Positions 61,215 to 64,000 of a DNA stretch of 64,000 nucleotides are shown one piece after another. The notes under the pieces were generated by a model. That model worked only from the letters and a program-made list of their open reading frames with translations, made no database searches and was not told the origin of the DNA. A program made the position numbers and the translations under genes. This DNA comes from Climacium dendroides. Its lineage: Eukaryota; Streptophyta; Bryopsida; Hypnales; Climaciaceae. Location: contig OX467083.1 in assembly GCA_950106755.1 (NCBI GenBank), positions 19,401,029-19,465,028 of the forward strand. Direction: 5' to 3'. Numbering within the stretch: position 1 is the stretch's first letter; each line of letters starts with the position of its first letter.

Positions 61215-62531
61215 CGATCTCGTCTCCGGTCTTGAATCGCCTCGCTTGGGGCGAGGACGCGTTCAATCGCAGGGGAGGAGGATCGATCCACGGATTTGAT
61301 TGTTGCGCCAGCTGTGACCCGTGAGTGTGGTCATGTGGGCTCTTTTGGATACCCTAGGGCTGGAGTAGTGGAGCCACGAGATTTCTCTTTGGTTTTATTT
61401 TTTGGCTGTGCCGGGAGGGTTTTTTGAAGAGGACGGCGTGGAGACGGAGGAGTGTATGGGTTCGAGAAGGTGGTGTTCCTGGAGGAACACATGAATCCTG
61501 TGTGGTGGGGTGACTCGTGCCGGGGTAGATCGTCATGAGTCTCGGTCGTGAACCCTACCTCCTGCGCCATTTGCTGGGGATTGGGGCTTTCCAGGGCTGC
61601 GGCGAGGAGGGACGTGTTGGGTGCGATTGATTGGAGCGTGGGGAGCGCGGGAGAGGTCGGGCGGGATGTTTTCGCTGCTGTATGGGCTGTGGAAATTCCT
61701 GTTCAGCAAAGCGGAGTTCCATGTGCTCATTCTGGGGATCGACAAGGCCGGGAAGACGACGCTGCTGGAGAAGCTGAAGACGCTCTACTCCGACGTGGAA
61801 GGACTTCCCCCCGACCGAATCGTGCCCACGGTGGGTCTGAACATCGGCCGCGTGGAGGCGCACAAGGCGAAGCTGATTTTTTGGGATTTGGGCGGGCAAT
61901 TAGGGCTTCGCGTGATTTGGGAGAAGTACTACGAGGAAGCGCACGCGGTGGTGTTCGTGGTGGATTCCGCGAGCCCGTCGCGTTTCGAGGACACGAAGTC
62001 CGCGTTGGACAAGGTGATCCGCCACCCGGATTTGCAAGGAGCTCCGGTGCTGGTGTTGGCCAACAAGCAGGATTTGTCTGAGTCGGTGAATGCGGAGGAA
62101 CTGTCGCGCTTCCTGGATCTGAAGAAGCAGAAGAGCATCCTGTCGCGGGTTCAGGGCATTTCCGCTCACGAGGGGTCGGGTATTCAGGAGGGCGTGTTGT
62201 GGCTGGTGGAGGCGATGCGGAACAACAAGAGAACCGAGCAGCTGAAGCGCCAAGCCGAAGCAGCCGTGACGTTGTGAAGGCGCGGGCATGGATTGCTTTC
62301 ACTCAGAGAGCTCGAGCGCTTGCATGGCGTGGGAATCGTTCGCCTCATTCAGGTATTAAAATGTTTACGTTCTCTTCGCTGAGTCGTCGAGCGCGAGGCA
62401 TAGTTCTCCGGGGACGACTTTCACCCATCGCAGTCCAGTTTGCTTGGCGAGCCTGACCTTCAGTGGTGGAGACGCTTATTAGAAGGTTCATCATCTTAGT
62501 AAGAATTGTTTCTCGGCTGTTCTAGTATTTC
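61215..62531 (+). repeat. Inverted duplication, arm B (ARFRP1 and flanks)
   Basis: Inverted partner of 34140-35460. Near 62532 copy B has about 80 bases absent from copy A, after which only patchy similarity continues to about 62790. Upstream of 61215 similarity fades quickly. Confidence 0.93.
61666..62277 (+). CDS. ARFRP1: ADP-ribosylation factor-related protein 1 (Arf-like small GTPase), copy B
   Basis: A single exon of 203 codons encodes a protein identical to copy A at 34398-35009, including GIDKAGKTT (24-32), IVPTVGLNIG, WDLGGQ and LANKQD. Only two synonymous differences are seen in 612 bases (one in the Glu-Leu codons before the Ser-Arg-Phe-Leu segment, one near the C-terminal Ala codons). 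The start at 61666 matches the family N-terminus. The 5' context up to about 61215 is shared with copy A, but beyond that the two have different upstream DNA, here with three ACGTGG motifs, so their regulation may differ. No intron interrupts the coding region, unlike typical plant relatives. Confidence 0.95.
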   Translation: MFSLLYGLWKFLFSKAEFHVLILGIDKAGKTTLLEKLKTLYSDVEGLPPDRIVPTVGLNIGRVEAHKAKLIFWDLGGQLGLRVIWEKYYEEAHAVVFVVDSASPSRFEDTKSALDKVIRHPDLQGAPVLVLANKQDLSESVNAEELSRFLDLKKQKSILSRVQGISAHEGSGIQEGVLWLVEAMRNNKRTEQLKRQAEAAVTL

Positions 62532-64000
62532 GAGCAAATTGAATGTCACGCGAGTAAGTAGTCACCGGCAGCTTGTGGTATGCACAGCAGTCATGACAGG
62601 TGGAGGTTTAATGGTCGTCAAAGTAGGGCTTGCCAGTCAATGATCGAGATGATCTCTCTTCTCCTTTGTGGTTTAGGACTAGCTGAATCCTAAAACCAGA
62701 GGTTAGCATCATCTGAAGATTCGCCATCTGCATCTCGAAATGTATATTTCTTGTTCTACAAAGCTTGTTTTTGTTTCCCATTCGTTAGCGAGTCAGTCTG
62801 GTTCTGTTTACTAATTATTTGTGTGACTATAGATGCATGCTGGATCGAAGCCATACATTTGACTGACTTCAAAAATCCTAAGGTCTGGACTGAGGTGAAC
62901 AGTTGCACTGTTGGAATGATTTTGAGGTGGCCTGCGTTCCACATCTGTGTTTCATGTCTGTTTTTGATATTTTCCCAAACTTTAGGGTTTGCTTTGAGCA
63001 GACCAACGTGTAGATCATTTTCCAAGATGTTGTTGCTGAAATTACAGTACTCTGCTTGTTCCCGTGCTTGCTAGTACATCTATGGATATTACTTATCAGA
63101 AGTCCTGGTCCCAAAGTGATCATTGATTGGACCATTGCCTGGATTTTTAGGGCTAAAAGTGGAGTTGAAATATTTAGACTGTTGGCTGGTGCTTCGAAGA
63201 GGATGGGAAAACCTCAGTGCATTAATATTCTGAATTGGATGGATTCTTCTTCTTAAGAAATTCACACCGACCTTTGTAAACTATGTGTGGAGAAATAAAA
63301 TTCTTCAATGTGTCATGCAAGATTTCAATTATACTGTTTGTGAAGGGAGATAAAAGACAGTGGAAACAAATTTTCTTGAGGTTGTTTTAACCCCTTAGCA
63401 TTGTTGCATGTTGAAAAGGAAAAAATGAACACTTGATGAGTGGTGATTGCTGCACTTTATTCCTCATCAATCCTAATAGTAACCACAAAGCTGAAAAGTA
63501 ACTCGAAAGTAAGAACACAATGTTCGGATCCTATAATATCAAAATTGAATAATCATGTTGATTGAAAGATTATGGAGTTTGATTCGGTGTTGATGAATGT
63601 TGATGGGTGTTGAAGGATGAGAAAAAAATCCCCAAAAAACTCTGGTACAAAATGGCACGGATCAGGCAGTGGCAGGAAATGACGTCATGGGTCTGGATTA
63701 TGAATTGTTCGGATTTTAAAAAATACTCGTAACTCCAGGTTCAAAAAAAAAAAAAAAATTTTAAACCTCAGTAAGAGATCAACTTGAGTAGTTGTAATAC
63801 ACATAGTTTTTTATTTCTTTGCATCAACTAAGTGCAACTAAAATCAAGAAAATGCAAGGTATATAACATCATTCATATTTACAATAATTTATGAAATGTT
63901 TCATGACAAATATTGATCTCAAATATTAGAAAAAGACCTTGTGAAAACAATGAAACATCTTCTATATAATGGAGTGAAAATCTCCATATTTACCTACACT
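62532..64000. other. 3' flank of ARFRP1-B and AT-rich intergenic DNA
   Basis: Positions 62615-62790 retain patchy similarity to the corresponding flank of copy A. Balanced composition continues to about 63260 and may be 3' untranslated sequence, ending near AATAAAATTC at about 63293. An A-run lies at about 63745-63760. No further gene is seen. Confidence 0.45.

Noticed and set aside
1..64000. CRISPR arrays, operons, rRNA or tRNA genes, intact LTR retrotransposons
   Set aside because: None is supported: repeats lack spacer structure, genes are spliced eukaryotic units, and no LTR pair or reverse transcriptase/integrase frame was found.

Overview
This is nuclear DNA from a land plant. The evidence is five recognisable, mostly spliced plant genes (GT-AG introns of about 70 to 850 bases), a beta-type expansin, a LOG-type cytokinin enzyme, an ITPK, an ArfGAP-C2 (AGD12-type) protein and ARFRP1. 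Exons are GC-rich and lie in very AT-rich intergenic DNA full of small inverted-repeat elements. Modest introns, ancestral-looking plant families and a large gene I cannot place in any flowering-plant family suggest a bryophyte or other non-seed plant, but the sequence does not fix the species.

Layout: 1-13 kb is AT-rich repeat DNA: a dispersed repeat at the left edge, a 124-bp x3 array, a decayed coding fragment near 3 kb, and a ~195-bp array with a small transposon inserted in it. 13.3-18.0 kb is a ten-exon inositol trisphosphate 5/6-kinase gene (+). 18-25 kb holds repeats, including a 478-bp terminal-inverted-repeat element with a 48-bp minisatellite inside. 25.5-26.7 kb is a two-exon beta-expansin (+). 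27-34 kb is mostly repeats with one weak small ORF. 34.4-35.0 kb is an intronless ARFRP1 GTPase (-), followed divergently by an ArfGAP-C2 gene (+) at 37.9-40.9 kb. 44.5-48.8 kb is a five-exon gene for a 775-residue protein I do not recognise (+). 49.8-50.4 kb is a truncated mitochondrial-type ISCA (Fe-S assembly) gene (-). 50.4-51.5 kb is a transposon with clear ends. 54.6-56.1 kb is a LOG gene (+) with a changed catalytic motif. 61.7-62.3 kb is a second ARFRP1 (+), an inverted copy of the first.

The genes are independent eukaryotic transcription units, not an operon. Two local themes stand out. An Arf-like GTPase and an ArfGAP sit head to head about 2.9 kb apart, both in the membrane-traffic system. 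The two ARFRP1 copies, 26.6 kb apart in opposite orientation, encode identical proteins while their outer flanks have diverged, which points to gene conversion or a very recent duplication. The best candidates for something undescribed are the 775-residue two-module protein, the LOG with PGGFRT in place of PGGxGT, and the decoy splice-donor array in the ITPK gene.
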